Assembly (NCBI RefSeq): GCF_000178855.1
Contig: NZ_ADVG01000001.1
Coordinates: forward strand, 1,798,001-1,862,000
DNA: 64,000 bases
Reading direction: 5' to 3'
Source: Ktedonobacter racemifer DSM 44963
Lineage (GTDB): Bacteria; Chloroflexota; Ktedonobacteria; Ktedonobacterales; Ktedonobacteraceae
Shown: one piece after another, positions 51,730 to 61,618 of the stretch
How the letters are laid out: each line of letters starts with the position of its first letter
Position numbering within the stretch: the stretch's first letter is position 1
The notes under the pieces: model-generated
Databases searched by the model: none
The model's input: the letters and a program-made list of their open reading frames with translations, nothing else
What the model was told of the DNA's origin: nothing
Position numbers and translations under genes: made by a program

Positions 51730-54148
51730 GTTAAAACTAAGCATGAGTGTCACCACTCCTACTCGTCTTCAAAACCGTGCTTGACAGTTTCCCGTCACAC
51801 GGCTCCTCAGTAACATGGCCTTTGTCGTAGGTACCGTTGGCCTTTTTCGAGTGGCGCTCGTCGTGGCAATGACGATGGAGAGCGAACTTGTTGCTCAATT
51901 CCTCTCCGCCTCCTTCACTTTTCGGGGTAATGTGATCGATCTCTATGAGGTCTTCATCTTTGAAGTACAGTCCACACCAACGGCATTTTCCCTCTTGCTT
52001 CTGTAAAAGTTTTGCTTTAACTCCGTTAAGAAGCGGGTGTTTCTTGAGTCGCTGGCTCCAGTAAAGAAGATTTCCGTCATATGGGCTGGCAGTTCCTTTC
52101 ACTTTTACATGACGCCGGATGTATGTTTGTTGGTGGTTTCGTAGTTGTAGGTCGGGGGTTCGGAAGATCCATCCCTTTCCTTCATCCACTTTCCAATACT
52201 TTTGCATAATCCAGTGTCGATTTTTGTTTGGGTGCCTGCGATTCGCCCATCTTTCCAATTGTCGAAAAAGTACCATGTCGCAGTGCTTGAATGCCCTTCT
52301 TGCACAGATGCTTCGGTAGTAGTTTGCCCATCCGTAAATGACCGGGTTCAACTCTTTAATGAGCTTTTCCTGTTTCATGCTCCGGTGCTCTGCTACCAGA
52401 CGATGCGTTTCTTTCACATGGTGCGCAATCGCTTCCTTACTGGGTCTGATGAGTGTCTTGAAGCCAAGTGGTTGACCATTAGGCCGCTTTCCGGTGTGTG
52501 TTTTCCCCATCGGATACTGGCGTATGGTGAAACCAAGGAAATCAAATCCCGTTTTTCCCTGATATTCCATCAAGGTGTGCGTGATCCGTGTCTTGCTCGG
52601 CTTGAGTTCTAGTCCAATGCGCTGTAACCATTCCGAAAGGATTTCTTTTGCTTTTTCGACGCCTTCGAGCTTGGGATGGAAAACCACCAGATCATCGGCG
52701 TAGCGGACAAATTTGGGTCGTCCCTCCTTCCACCGGTAGGCCGCTATCAAGTCCGTTTCCATACCATGAAGCGCGATATTCATAAGTAATGGTGAGATGA
52801 CTCCCCCCTGCGGGGTTCCTTTCCGGGTCTCGTCAAATATGCCATTATCAATGATTCCCGCTTTGAGCCAAGCTTTCACAAGCAGCCTTACTGCGGGATA
52901 GGTGTCGAGTTTGGCGAGAAGTGCCTGATGATCAATATGATCAAATGCTCCTTTAATATCGGCATCCAGGACATACTTTGCCTGTGTGCAGATATTGGTG
53001 TGAATGGTTTGAATTGCATCATGACAGGAACGTCCAGGGCGGAAACCAAAGCTATTGGGTTCAAATTTGGCTTCCCATTGTGGCTCTAAAGCGAACTTTA
53101 CGAGGCACTGGTGCGAGCGATCTCGCATGATGGGAATCCCCAAGGGTCTTTTCTCATCCTTTCCAGGCTTGGGAATATAGATCCTTCGCACTGGTTGGGG
53201 TTTGTATTGAGACCATTGCTTGGGGTGGATTTGTTCAGCCAGAGTGAAACGCTGGGCCGGTTTGACTGATTTTACTCCGTCAATGCCTGCTGTGCGTTTT
53301 CCCTGGTTGTCTTGGGTCACTCGTCGAACCGCTAAAAGCCTTGTCGCTCTGGATTTCATCAGAAGTTTCTGTAGTTTGTGGACTGCTCTTGTGTTGCCAC
53401 GGCTCTCGGCTTTGAAGATGCGCTTTTGTAGGCGGTAAACATGCTGCTCAAGCTTGCGCCAGGGCAGCTTGTTCCAACTTTCACTCTCAGGGTCAGGTGG
53501 TAGCTTGATCTTGGGTGCCTTCGTTTTCACCATACTACTCGTTTCTCTTCATTCCATGTTACCGTGCCTACGTCAGCATATCCTGGGCATTACCCCAGGC
53601 ATTGGCTTTTTAGGCAATCCTTCTCGGAGGCAGCTTGCGGATGGTTTCCTGCTCATCGTATCGACCTCCAATGAGAGCGTACCTTCGAGTTACTCCGTTC
53701 CGATTATCTGTTTTGCGCTGCCGTAGGTTTGTGCTATCCACCGGGTACGCTAGTGAGTGAGGCAGGGTATCACGACACTACCCTTTCACTTTCTCCATTG
53801 TTTCGCAGATTGGTACCTTACCTTTTGGTCAAGTCTATCAGCCTGTTTGACTTGTTCAACCTAACGATGGTTCCGTTGCACATTCGCGTTATTCATTCTG
53901 TTGAATGAACTGCTAACCATAGCCGCCTGACTCGGAGATGGGTCTGCTTCAGACTAGCAGTTTCCTCTCCTGGATACCCGCTTTACGGATTGAGGACCAG
54001 TCGCTACCGTAGGGCATCGTCTTTCCGTGCTCACTTCACAGGTGAGGAATTGCACCTCACGTCAGATAATCAGTTATCAAGACATTGATCAATGTCTTGC
54101 CAGCCTTCCCCTTACTTATCCAGCAAGTTTCGGCTGAACGGATCGCAC
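51730..54148 (-). other. Group II intron, 2.42 kb, with reverse transcriptase
   Basis: 5' end GTGCG at 54148 on the minus strand; domain V at 51771-51805 (GAGCCGTGTGACGGGAAAC...); 3' end AAC at 51730. Excision joins the tnpB frame exactly (CY|NKQ). The 5' ribozyme part occupies about 53534-54148, which has no gene. Sense orientation to its host gene, as needed for splicing. Confidence 0.85.
51737..53533 (-). CDS. ltrA: Group II intron reverse transcriptase/maturase with HNH endonuclease
   Basis: 598 residues. RT blocks: PVRRIYIPKPGKDEKRPLGIP, FGFRPGRSCHDAI, KYVLDADIKGAFDHIDH, GTPQGGVISPLL and the catalytic RYADDLVVF. Maturase domain X lies about 375-450 (LNPVIYGWANYYRS), and the HNH domain at the end (CRWCGLYFKDEDLIEIDHITPKS...LHRHCHDERH). 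All catalytic motifs intact. The last about 25 codons run through domain V and VI of the intron RNA and the stop lies 7 bases from the intron end. Could serve other introns such as 25409-26699 in trans. Confidence 0.95.
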   Translation of the reverse strand: MVKTKAPKIKLPPDPESESWNKLPWRKLEQHVYRLQKRIFKAESRGNTRAVHKLQKLLMKSRATRLLAVRRVTQDNQGKRTAGIDGVKSVKPAQRFTLAEQIHPKQWSQYKPQPVRRIYIPKPGKDEKRPLGIPIMRDRSHQCLVKFALEPQWEAKFEPNSFGFRPGRSCHDAIQTIHTNICTQAKYVLDADIKGAFDHIDHQALLAKLDTYPAVRLLVKAWLKAGIIDNGIFDETRKGTPQGGVISPLLMNIALHGMETDLIAAYRWKEGRPKFVRYADDLVVFHPKLEGVEKAKEILSEWLQRIGLELKPSKTRITHTLMEYQGKTGFDFLGFTIRQYPMGKTHTGKRPNGQPLGFKTLIRPSKEAIAHHVKETHRLVAEHRSMKQEKLIKELNPVIYGWANYYRSICARRAFKHCDMVLFRQLERWANRRHPNKNRHWIMQKYWKVDEGKGWIFRTPDLQLRNHQQTYIRRHVKVKGTASPYDGNLLYWSQRLKKHPLLNGVKAKLLQKQEGKCRWCGLYFKDEDLIEIDHITPKSEGGGEELSNKFALHRHCHDERHSKKANGTYDKGHVTEEPCDGKLSSTVLKTSRSGDTHA

Positions 54149-54884
54149 GTAGCACTGATTGAGGCTTTTAAGGGGTTTGCCACTCACCAGGCGAGGCACA
54201 AAACCAGGTTTGTCGCTGGTGATGGCTGCGAGCACATTGACACCCACATCCACGGCTGCCCGAAGCTGTGGGTTGACCGCAGCCGGTTGGATCTCCTGCT
54301 CATAGACGACCTCCAGCATGTAGCCATCAGCGCGTGGAACGATGCGAACCTGCCTGATGGCTTCCCAGGTGATCTGGGTCGCGATCTCGATGGGCAATCC
54401 TGATGGGACCAGCTTGCCCGTGCGCTTGAATACCCTCTTGCCCAGGGCTTTTTTCTCGTAGATGAGCAGGAAACGGCCTTTGGTTTTGTCTTGATAGCCA
54501 GGGATCTTGGGGCGTCCCGTGAAGGCAGAGGGGTCTTCGCGATAGGCCTCCATCACGCGCAAAAAAGCTGCTCCAATTGTGGTGGAGCTGAATCAGGATG
54601 GCATTACTGACTTTGCGAGGCAGGGCTTGATAGGCCTCGTGATGTTTCAAGCGATGAAAGATGGCAGCGTAGGGGAGATAGGTACCCTCGTGAATGAAGG
54701 CTTGCCGGACGTGGTAATTGGCCTGGTTATAGAGGTTTTTGGAGGCAAAAGCTGCCCGATCAATGATGGCAAAGCGTGCATCCTGATGACGAATGAGATG
54801 TCGTTCGACCAACTGCACCTGGTGCCTTCTCCCTTTCCAACAACACGTCCTTCGTGTCGGTGAACCTCTCTCCTGGCGTTTCAT

Positions 54885-55345
54885 ACAAGAACATTCTTTC
54901 TAGCAAAACTCTACCAGAGATGTCTCCATTTGTCAATATCTGGCTGGCATGATTCCTTGGAAACGTTTACCACACCTCGTCTCGGCCATAAAACGCGAGC
55001 AACACTCAGAAAGAAGAGCGAGCCTGGACTGCTCTCCTCTACGCTTTTCCGGCTCTGAACGCTTTATCAAAGGGAAAAATCAGGCCAAACTTTTTGGGCT
55101 TGAAATTTCTTAAAGAAATCTGAGAGATTGTGCAAAACATCGGCGTATATATACATGTATTCAATAATCACAATCTGCTCTTAAGTAGAAGTAACCTGCA
55201 CAGAAAATGACTCTTTCTATAAGATTTGTTTTCTGGGCTAAACTCCTCTTTGCGCTCTTTTTGTAGAAGAGGATATATTTTCTAGCTTTAACCTTGTAAG
55301 CAGGTATACTAGCAATCTATCTTTCAAGAGCAAATAGCGTAGCGT
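54885..55345. other. AT-rich spacer before oppA paralogue 2
   Basis: About 460 bp; contains the left end of the tnpB element (not delimited) and presumably the oppA2 promoter. No gene seen. Confidence 0.45.
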
Positions 55346-55373
55346 GCAAAATATTCAATGCTGAATATTTTGC
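55346..55373. promoter_or_regulatory. Perfect 12-bp inverted repeat in the oppA2 leader
   Basis: GCAAAATATTCA-ATGC-TGAATATTTTGC, 68 bp before ATG 55442. Operator or leader hairpin; T-poor downstream, so not an obvious terminator. Confidence 0.5.
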
Positions 55374-55441
55374 TTGTTATGCTATTATGTAGCGCTGTGG
55401 CGTATCTTCTTTCCTCTTTTCAGTTCAAGGAGATTTCGTAC

Positions 55442-57199
55442 ATGAAGCCGAACAAAAAGCTTTTAGGTAAATTTTTACCCGGCATGTTTATCATGCTCGC
55501 CATGTTGATCGTCGCCTGTGGCGGCGGCAACTCTGGTACCAGTAGCACAGGCAGCAAACTTTCCGACGACAAGCAGATCTATGTTACCCCTTACAGTGGC
55601 ATCTCCGATGTCGCCACACTCGATCCGGCCCTTTCCACCGACCTGGAATCTATCAGCGCCATTGACACAATGTTCACCGGCCTGGTCCAGCTCGACGACA
55701 ACCTCAAGGTGTATGGCGAACTGGCTGAGAAATGGAGTACCTCCAGCGATGGCCTGACCTGGACCTTTACCCTGCGCCCGGGAATGAAGTTCAGCGATGG
55801 CAACCCCATCACCGCCGACGATGTGATCTTCAGCATTGACCGCGCCCTCAAGCCCGCGCTCAAATCCACCGTCGCCCCCTCTTACCTGGCCCTGGTCAAG
55901 GACTCGGATAAACGCTTCGCCGGTAAAGTTCCGACCCTGATCAACGATAGCCTCTTCGCTCCCGATCCTAACACTGTCAAGATTGTCACCAACCAGAAAG
56001 CGGCCTACTTCCTCGATGCTCTGACCTACTCGACCTCTTATGTGGTCGAGAAGAGCCTGATGCAGAAGTATGGCGATACTGACTACTTCAAGCATCTGAG
56101 CGAGGGTGGTTGCTCAGGTCCCTTTAAGCTGGATAAGCACCTTCCGGGCCAGTACATTAGCTTCGTACCTAATGACAACTACTATGGTCCTAAACCCCAG
56201 CTCAAGAAGTTCGTCATCGCCTTCTACAAAGATCCCCAGACGACCTACAAGGCCTACAAGACCAACCAGGTCGACCAGGCTGGTGTCCCCACTGCCAACC
56301 TGGACGAGGCACGCGCCTTCCCCAATAAGCAGTTCCGCCAGGCGCCTGAGCTTGCCATCGACTACATTACGATGAATTACATGGCAAAACCCTTCGACAA
56401 CATCAAGATCCGCCAGGCCTTCGCCCTCTCCATCGACAAGGACACTATCGGGCAGAACATCTGGAAGGGAGCACGTTTCGCTACGAACCATATCATCCCT
56501 CAGGGCATGCCTGGCTACAATCCCGATCTAAAGGGAACAGCCGGTGTAAACAGCACCAAGGGCGACAAGGATCTGGCCAAGAAGCTCTTCCAGGAAGGTA
56601 TGCAGGAGGAGGGCTATACGGCTTCTACCTTCCCGCAGATCTCCTTCACCGTTGCGACCAGCGGCTCACAAACCGTTAAGAATGAGTTCCAGTTCGTGCA
56701 GCAGCAGTGGAAGGATACCCTGGGCGTCAACGTCACCATCAACGACGAGGACTTCAATAAGATTCTCGACGATTCCTCCAATACTGTGAATAATCCCAAG
56801 GGCCTGCAAATGTGGGCGCTCGACTGGATCGCCGACTATCCCGATGCCCAGGACTGGACCAGCTTGCTCTTCGGCAAGGGATCTTCGAACAACAACTTCA
56901 ACTATGGTCTGGGTAAATCCTCTGATATCGCAACCCAGCAGCAGACCCAGGCCCTCATGCCAGTCGCAGACGCCAACCAGAACAGCGCGGAACGCCTCTC
57001 GCAGTACAACAAGATCGAGCAGCAGCTCGTCGATGATGTCGCCTGGATTCCCATCGTTCAGCGCCAGAGCTCCTATGTCCTTAAACCCTGCGTCAAGGGC
57101 GTGGTGGACAATGCGCAACTGCTGACTCCGCCAAGGGACTGGACCAACATCTACAAGACAAGTGACTCTCCTTGTGCCAGCACCAACGCCTACAAGTAA
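55442..57199 (+). CDS. oppA: Oligopeptide ABC transporter substrate-binding lipoprotein (paralogue 2)
   Basis: 585 residues from ATG 55442 (AAGGAG upstream). Lipobox MLIVACGG. SBP_bac_5 motifs: VATLDPALSTDLESISA, MKFSDGNPITADDVIFSIDRAL, NIKIRQAFALSIDKDTI, IPQGMPGYNPDLKG, WALDWIADYPDAQDW. By eye nearly colinear with paralogue 3, indicating tandem duplication. Followed by a strong terminator, so it can be expressed separately from oppBCDF. Confidence 0.93.
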   Translation: MKPNKKLLGKFLPGMFIMLAMLIVACGGGNSGTSSTGSKLSDDKQIYVTPYSGISDVATLDPALSTDLESISAIDTMFTGLVQLDDNLKVYGELAEKWSTSSDGLTWTFTLRPGMKFSDGNPITADDVIFSIDRALKPALKSTVAPSYLALVKDSDKRFAGKVPTLINDSLFAPDPNTVKIVTNQKAAYFLDALTYSTSYVVEKSLMQKYGDTDYFKHLSEGGCSGPFKLDKHLPGQYISFVPNDNYYGPKPQLKKFVIAFYKDPQTTYKAYKTNQVDQAGVPTANLDEARAFPNKQFRQAPELAIDYITMNYMAKPFDNIKIRQAFALSIDKDTIGQNIWKGARFATNHIIPQGMPGYNPDLKGTAGVNSTKGDKDLAKKLFQEGMQEEGYTASTFPQISFTVATSGSQTVKNEFQFVQQQWKDTLGVNVTINDEDFNKILDDSSNTVNNPKGLQMWALDWIADYPDAQDWTSLLFGKGSSNNNFNYGLGKSSDIATQQQTQALMPVADANQNSAERLSQYNKIEQQLVDDVAWIPIVQRQSSYVLKPCVKGVVDNAQLLTPPRDWTNIYKTSDSPCASTNAYK

Positions 57200-57268
57200 G
57201 TCCTGACTTGTAAGTTAGAATTGGTAAGCGAAGGGAGGAAGAGCGGCGCTCATACCACTTCTTCCCAC

Positions 57269-57312
57269 AAAAAGAGGGGAGCGGGCCATATATGGCTTAC
57301 TCCCCTCTTTTT
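57269..57312 (+). terminator. Terminator of oppA paralogue 2
   Basis: 13-bp stem AAAAAGAGGGGAG (57269-57281) with CTCCCCTCTTTTT (57300-57312). Confidence 0.88.
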
Positions 57313-57438
57313 GCTAGCTGGTTCCTGCCTGCTGTCATGGTACTGCTTGCCATGCTCGTTGTCGCCTGTGGCAGCTCAGGAAGTGGCGCCAATGGCAGTA
57401 AAGCGTCTGACGACCAGCAAATCTATGTCTTTCCTCCA
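57313..57438 (+). pseudogene. Remnant of a fourth oppA: signal peptide and mature N-terminus
   Basis: In one frame: FLPAVMVLLAMLVVACGSSG, then KASDDQQIYV. This aligns with paralogue 3 (FLPAILMLLAMLIVACGGSSG, KLSDDKQIYV). It lacks a start and everything after about residue 42, and begins directly at the oppA2 terminator. The next 400 bp (to 57837) have no gene. A deletion relic of an additional tandem copy. Confidence 0.8.
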
Positions 57439-57837
57439 GCATCAATATTTATCGAAATGTAGATACTAAGGGAAAAACTCAAAATTGTGGTAAATCCGTG
57501 AGAGATTTAACTACTATGCTTACGTAATTACACACAAGAGCTATGTTTGTGAAGACAAAAGCCACATCCAAAAGCAAACGACTTAGAGAGTTCACCTTTC
57601 TTTAAAGATAAAGCGAGTAGAGAGAGAGATAAGTCGATTGCTTCACACGTATTTCTATTTACAGTAAAAAATTATCTGCGCTGCGCGCAAACATAGCTCA
57701 CAGCCAACAACAGAAGAGGGGTTCTTTATCCAGGAATTCGGGTGCCAAAGCAGTCATCTCAACAGAATACCCGTCACCAGGCAGGTAATATGCTCTCTTA
57801 CCCCTTTCAGGAGCAAGCCGGCATTACCTATATAAAA

Positions 57838-57876
57838 AGCATTTCGAAGAAGCTGTTCTCAGTTCATAGAAATGCT
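57838..57876. promoter_or_regulatory. Inverted repeat in the oppA3 leader
   Basis: AGCATTTC (57838-57845) pairs with GAAATGCT (57869-57876), 34 bp before ATG 57911. Confidence 0.35.
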
Positions 57877-57910
57877 CGTATGTACTATCCTTAGGACAAG
57901 GAGTATTTAC

Positions 57911-59668
57911 ATGCAACCTGGCAAGAAACATGCTGGTAAATTTTTACCAGCAATCCTGATGCTACTAGCTATGCTGATCGTCGCTTGTGGCGGCAGCTCT
58001 GGCAACAGCACCACGACGAGCAGCAAGCTTTCCGATGACAAGCAGATCTATGTCTCCCCCAACAGCGGCATCTCCGATGTCGCCACACTTGACCCGGCCC
58101 TCTCTACAGACTCAGCATCTATCTCGGCATTGGATATGATGTTTGTGGGATTGGTCCAGCTCGACGACAACCTCAAGGTATACGGCGAACTCGCGCAGAC
58201 CTGGAATACCTCCAGCGATGGCCTGACCTGGACCTTCACCCTGCGCCAGGGGCTGAAGTTTAGTGATGGCAACCCCATCACCGCTGACGATGTGATCTTC
58301 AGCATCGACCGCGCCCTCAAGCCCGAGCTCAAATCCACCGTCGCTCCCGCCTACCTGGCCCTGGTCAAGGACTCGGACAAGCGCTTCGCTGGTAAAGTTC
58401 CGACACTGATCAATGACAGCCTCTTCGCCCCTGATCCCTCAACCGTCAAGATCGTTACCACGCAGAAAGCCCAGTACTTCCTCGATGCCCTGACCTACTC
58501 CACCTCCTATGTGGTGGAGAAGAGCTTTGTCCAGAAGTATGGCGATACCGATTTCCTGAAGCACCTCGGTGAGGGCGGCTGCTCGGGTCCCTTCATCCTG
58601 GATAAGCACGTCAGTGGTCAGCAGGTCAGTTTCACGCCTAATAAAAACTACTGGGGTCTCAAGCCACAACTGAAAAAGGTCGTCTTCCCCTTCTACAAAG
58701 ATCCTCAGACGGCTTACAAGGCTTATCAGTCCAACCAGGTCGATACCGCTGGTGTTCCTACTGCGAACCTGGACCAGGCACGTGCGCTGCCTAATAAGCA
58801 GTTCCGCCAGGCGCCTGAGTTGGCTATCGACTACTACGCCTTGAACTTCCTGGTGAAGCCCTTTAACAACATCAAGATTCGCCAGGCCTTTGCCCTTGCC
58901 ATCGACAAAGACACCATTTCGCAGAACATCTATAAGGGTTCGCGCCTGCCGACTAACCATATTGTTCCCCAGGGCATGCCCGGTTACAATCCTGATTTGA
59001 AGGGACCTGGTGGTGTGACCAGCACCAAGGGCGACAAGACTCTCGCCAAGCAGCTCTTCCAGCAAGGCATGCAGGAAGAGCACTATACCACGGCTAACTT
59101 CCCACAGGTTACGCTGACCGTCGCCACTGGTGGTTCGCAAACAGCCAAGAACGAATTCCAGTTTGTGCAGCAGCAGTGGAAGGATACTCTGGGCGTCAGC
59201 GTCACCATTAACGACGAAGACTTCAATAAACTCCTGGACGATACCTCTGCGGCCACTGGTAATGCCAAGGGTATTCAGATGTGGGCCATTGCCTGGATCG
59301 CGGACTATCCCGATCCTCAGGACTGGACCACCCTCCTCTTTGGTAAGGGTTCCTCCTACAATGAGACCAACTTTGGCCAGAACCAGTCGCAGAACGCTAC
59401 CGCCGAGCAGCAAATCCAGGACCTGATGACGACCGCGGATGCCAACCAGAACAGCACTGAGCGCATCTCGCAGTACAACAGGATTGAGCAGCAGCTCGTC
59501 GACGATGCCGCCTGGATCCCCAGGTTGCAGCGCCAGAGCTCCTATGTCCTCAAACCCTGCGTCAAGGGTATTATCGACAACGCTCAGGGTCTGGTACCAC
59601 CAGCGGACTGGTCTAAGATCTACAAGACCGGCGATTCTCCTTGTGGCAACACCAACGCTTACAAGTAG
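57911..59668 (+). CDS. oppA: Oligopeptide ABC transporter substrate-binding lipoprotein (paralogue 3)
   Basis: 585 residues from ATG 57911 (AAGGAG upstream). Lipobox MLIVACGG, VATLDPALSTDSASISA, LKFSDGNPITADDVIFSIDRAL, NIKIRQAFALAIDKDTI, IAWIADYPDPQDW. Same length as paralogue 2. Closest binding protein to oppBCDF, but its own terminator follows and oppB has its own promoter. Confidence 0.93.
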   Translation: MQPGKKHAGKFLPAILMLLAMLIVACGGSSGNSTTTSSKLSDDKQIYVSPNSGISDVATLDPALSTDSASISALDMMFVGLVQLDDNLKVYGELAQTWNTSSDGLTWTFTLRQGLKFSDGNPITADDVIFSIDRALKPELKSTVAPAYLALVKDSDKRFAGKVPTLINDSLFAPDPSTVKIVTTQKAQYFLDALTYSTSYVVEKSFVQKYGDTDFLKHLGEGGCSGPFILDKHVSGQQVSFTPNKNYWGLKPQLKKVVFPFYKDPQTAYKAYQSNQVDTAGVPTANLDQARALPNKQFRQAPELAIDYYALNFLVKPFNNIKIRQAFALAIDKDTISQNIYKGSRLPTNHIVPQGMPGYNPDLKGPGGVTSTKGDKTLAKQLFQQGMQEEHYTTANFPQVTLTVATGGSQTAKNEFQFVQQQWKDTLGVSVTINDEDFNKLLDDTSAATGNAKGIQMWAIAWIADYPDPQDWTTLLFGKGSSYNETNFGQNQSQNATAEQQIQDLMTTADANQNSTERISQYNRIEQQLVDDAAWIPRLQRQSSYVLKPCVKGIIDNAQGLVPPADWSKIYKTGDSPCGNTNAYK

Positions 59669-59695
59669 TCTTCTCTACACAGTAAGCAGCGCTTT

Positions 59696-59734
59696 AAACA
59701 GGCCAGTGGGTAGATACTACTCACTGGCCTGTTT
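59696..59734 (+). terminator. Terminator of oppA paralogue 3
   Basis: 13-bp stem AAACAGGCCAGTG (59696-59708) with CACTGGCCTGTTT (59722-59734). Confidence 0.88.
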
Positions 59735-60439
59735 CCCTCTTTATGGGATAATGATATGGGATAATGACTGAAATGACGAGGATTTCTCAGCTAGCATCCA
59801 TGCCTGTAACATAAGACAAACGTCCTATTAGGAAGGGAGGCGCGATAAGGGCCATCCGAACGTTCATTATGACCTTCTCTCCCCATGGAAACGCCGTTCC
59901 TATGGCATACAATAACATATAATAGCTCAAGAATAGACGCTGGTAGACCGCCATCTGCGTTCTGTTCTTGTAAGTCTTTCTACCGATTGTCTCTTGTATA
60001 ATCTTCTTCTGTGAGAGAATTCGACATCTTCCGGCGTAATGTAAAGTGAAAGCACAAGAAGAGAGGCTCATCCGTAGGTAGTAGTTTTTCTCTCGACTCA
60101 AACCAATAGAAACTGATCATTTTAACGCGTCTTTTACAATAAGAACAGTACCAGGACCCTGATAAATTGCATTCAGAATATGATAAAGCACTTTATCAAT
60201 ACGCTAAAAGCCCTTGTTGCCACTAAAAAAGCGACAGAGGTAAGACGCGGGATCCGGGACTGAATGCGGAACGAATGAGCAGTTGAGGCAAATCGACTAG
60301 AAAAAGAGTGAGGTATCCCTCTTCACTGGAATGTAGCACGCACTGCATATAGAGCAGGAGGGCTACAACTACAGTACGAGCGCGCTCACCCTGGTTACAC
60401 TCTTACTCATTTCTTACACTCATATCTCAAACGGCTCGC
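59735..60439. other. Gene-free stretch before the oppBCDF promoter, about 700 bp
   Basis: A minus-strand open frame (59787-60101) is present but has no family features. No clear repeat. May contain control elements of the opp operon. Confidence 0.4.
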
Positions 60440-60468
60440 TTGACATACGCATCAGGCTAACTTACAAT
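60440..60468 (+). promoter_or_regulatory. Sigma-70-type promoter of oppBCDF
   Basis: TTGACA (60440-60445), 17-bp spacer, TACAAT (60463-60468). About 165 bp leader before oppB. Confidence 0.7.
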
Positions 60469-60638
60469 AGACAGCATCTATCCACGATCATGCACGGGTA
60501 GTTATAATCGGAGATCGTCTATGGAGAGGTGCCGTTTCATAGATATCGTACGATGAGCAAGAAATCTAGCATTTGCGCATAAGACCATCGTGGTCAACCT
60601 AGCACACCAAACCTCGAGTAGGGAGTAAGGGGTACAAC

Positions 60639-61598
60639 ATGGTTCAATTCCTCGTAAAGCGGCTAATAGGGCTCGTTTTTGTGATTCTCGCCGTGACTTT
60701 CATCACATTCATTTTCGGCTATTTGGCTCCAGGCGATCCCATCAGAGCACTTTTAGGCCAGCACCAAGATCCTGTGCTGTATGCCCAGCTAAAGCATCAG
60801 TATGGCCTTGATCTACCCTGGTATCAACAGTATTGGAACTTCCTCAGTGGTCTGTTCCATCTCGATTTTGGCTATTCATTCCATACACAAGGACGCCCTG
60901 TCTCGGAGATCATCCTCCAGGGAATCCCCGCCTCAACCGAACTGGGGATATGGGCATTGACGCTGACGTTGCTCCTGGGTATTCCGACAGGAATTGTCGC
61001 GGCTCTCAAAGCCAATTCCTGGCTCGACACCCTGCTCATGGGAACGTCATTGATTTTCTGGGCCCTTCCAGCCTTTATTCTTGCCATCTTTGCGCAGGTT
61101 CTCATCGTGTGGCTCGACAAGGTAACGGGCTACCCCTGGCCCGTGGCCAACTGGGGAACAGTGTGGAGTTACAGTTGGAATGATATCCAGTACAAAATCG
61201 TGCCTGTGATCATCTTTTCAGCTCTTGGCTTTGCTTTCTATGCCCGCCTGACTCGCACCACCATGCTAGAGGTTCTACGCCAGGACTATGTGCGTACTGC
61301 GCGTGCCAAGGGCCTGCATGAGAGCGCGGTTGTGTACCGCCATGCCTTCCGCAACACACTGATCCCAATCATGACCGTGCTTGGCCTGGCAATTGGTACC
61401 ATTGTGGCGGGTGCCTTCTTCATTGAGCAGATCTTCAACATTCCTGGAATCGGCTCTGCCGGTTTGCAGGCGGTGACGGACCGTGATTACCCGGTCATTC
61501 AAGCTACTACCGTCCTATTCGCGACCTGTGTTGTGTCCGGCAACCTTTTGTCGGATATTTTCTATACATTTGTTGATCCCCGCATCAAAGCCGAGTAG
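60639..61598 (+). CDS. oppB: Oligopeptide ABC transporter permease OppB
   Basis: 319 residues. Six predicted membrane helices, N-terminal YLAPGDPIRALLG, and the EAA loop RTARAKGLHESAVVYRHAF, as in BPD_transp_1 permeases of the Dpp/Opp family. Forms the channel with OppC. Heads the operon oppB-oppC-oppD-oppF; gap to oppC is 20 bp. Confidence 0.95.
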   Translation: MVQFLVKRLIGLVFVILAVTFITFIFGYLAPGDPIRALLGQHQDPVLYAQLKHQYGLDLPWYQQYWNFLSGLFHLDFGYSFHTQGRPVSEIILQGIPASTELGIWALTLTLLLGIPTGIVAALKANSWLDTLLMGTSLIFWALPAFILAIFAQVLIVWLDKVTGYPWPVANWGTVWSYSWNDIQYKIVPVIIFSALGFAFYARLTRTTMLEVLRQDYVRTARAKGLHESAVVYRHAFRNTLIPIMTVLGLAIGTIVAGAFFIEQIFNIPGIGSAGLQAVTDRDYPVIQATTVLFATCVVSGNLLSDIFYTFVDPRIKAE

Positions 61599-61618
61599 GA
61601 GACAGGAGACACTAGAAT

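Larger units (their letters stand above)
51202..54884 (-). pseudogene. tnpB: tnpB interrupted by an RT-encoding group II intron
   Basis: Exon 1 (54149-54884) holds VQLVERHLIRHQDARF, AAVDVGVNVLAAI (first RuvC Asp) and GKPLKSLNQCY. Exon 2 (51202-51729) resumes in frame with NKQRARQQQRLAHENRYTS and reaches ESYTSKASFLDGD and, in another frame, LLHADINGSYNI (last Asp). Two frameshifts are visible: an extra T in a six-T run near 54567, and a shift near 51360. A normal product is unlikely even after splicing, unless slippage at the T run restores it. Confidence 0.82.

Noticed and set aside
54560..54575. Programmed frameshifting at a six-T run in the third tnpB
   Set aside because: A shift there would join the frames, but a second frameshift near 51360 and the intron make a decayed gene more likely.
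59787..60101. Minus-strand open frame of 104 codons before oppB
   Set aside because: No ribosome site, no family features, composition unlike real genes here; treated as chance.
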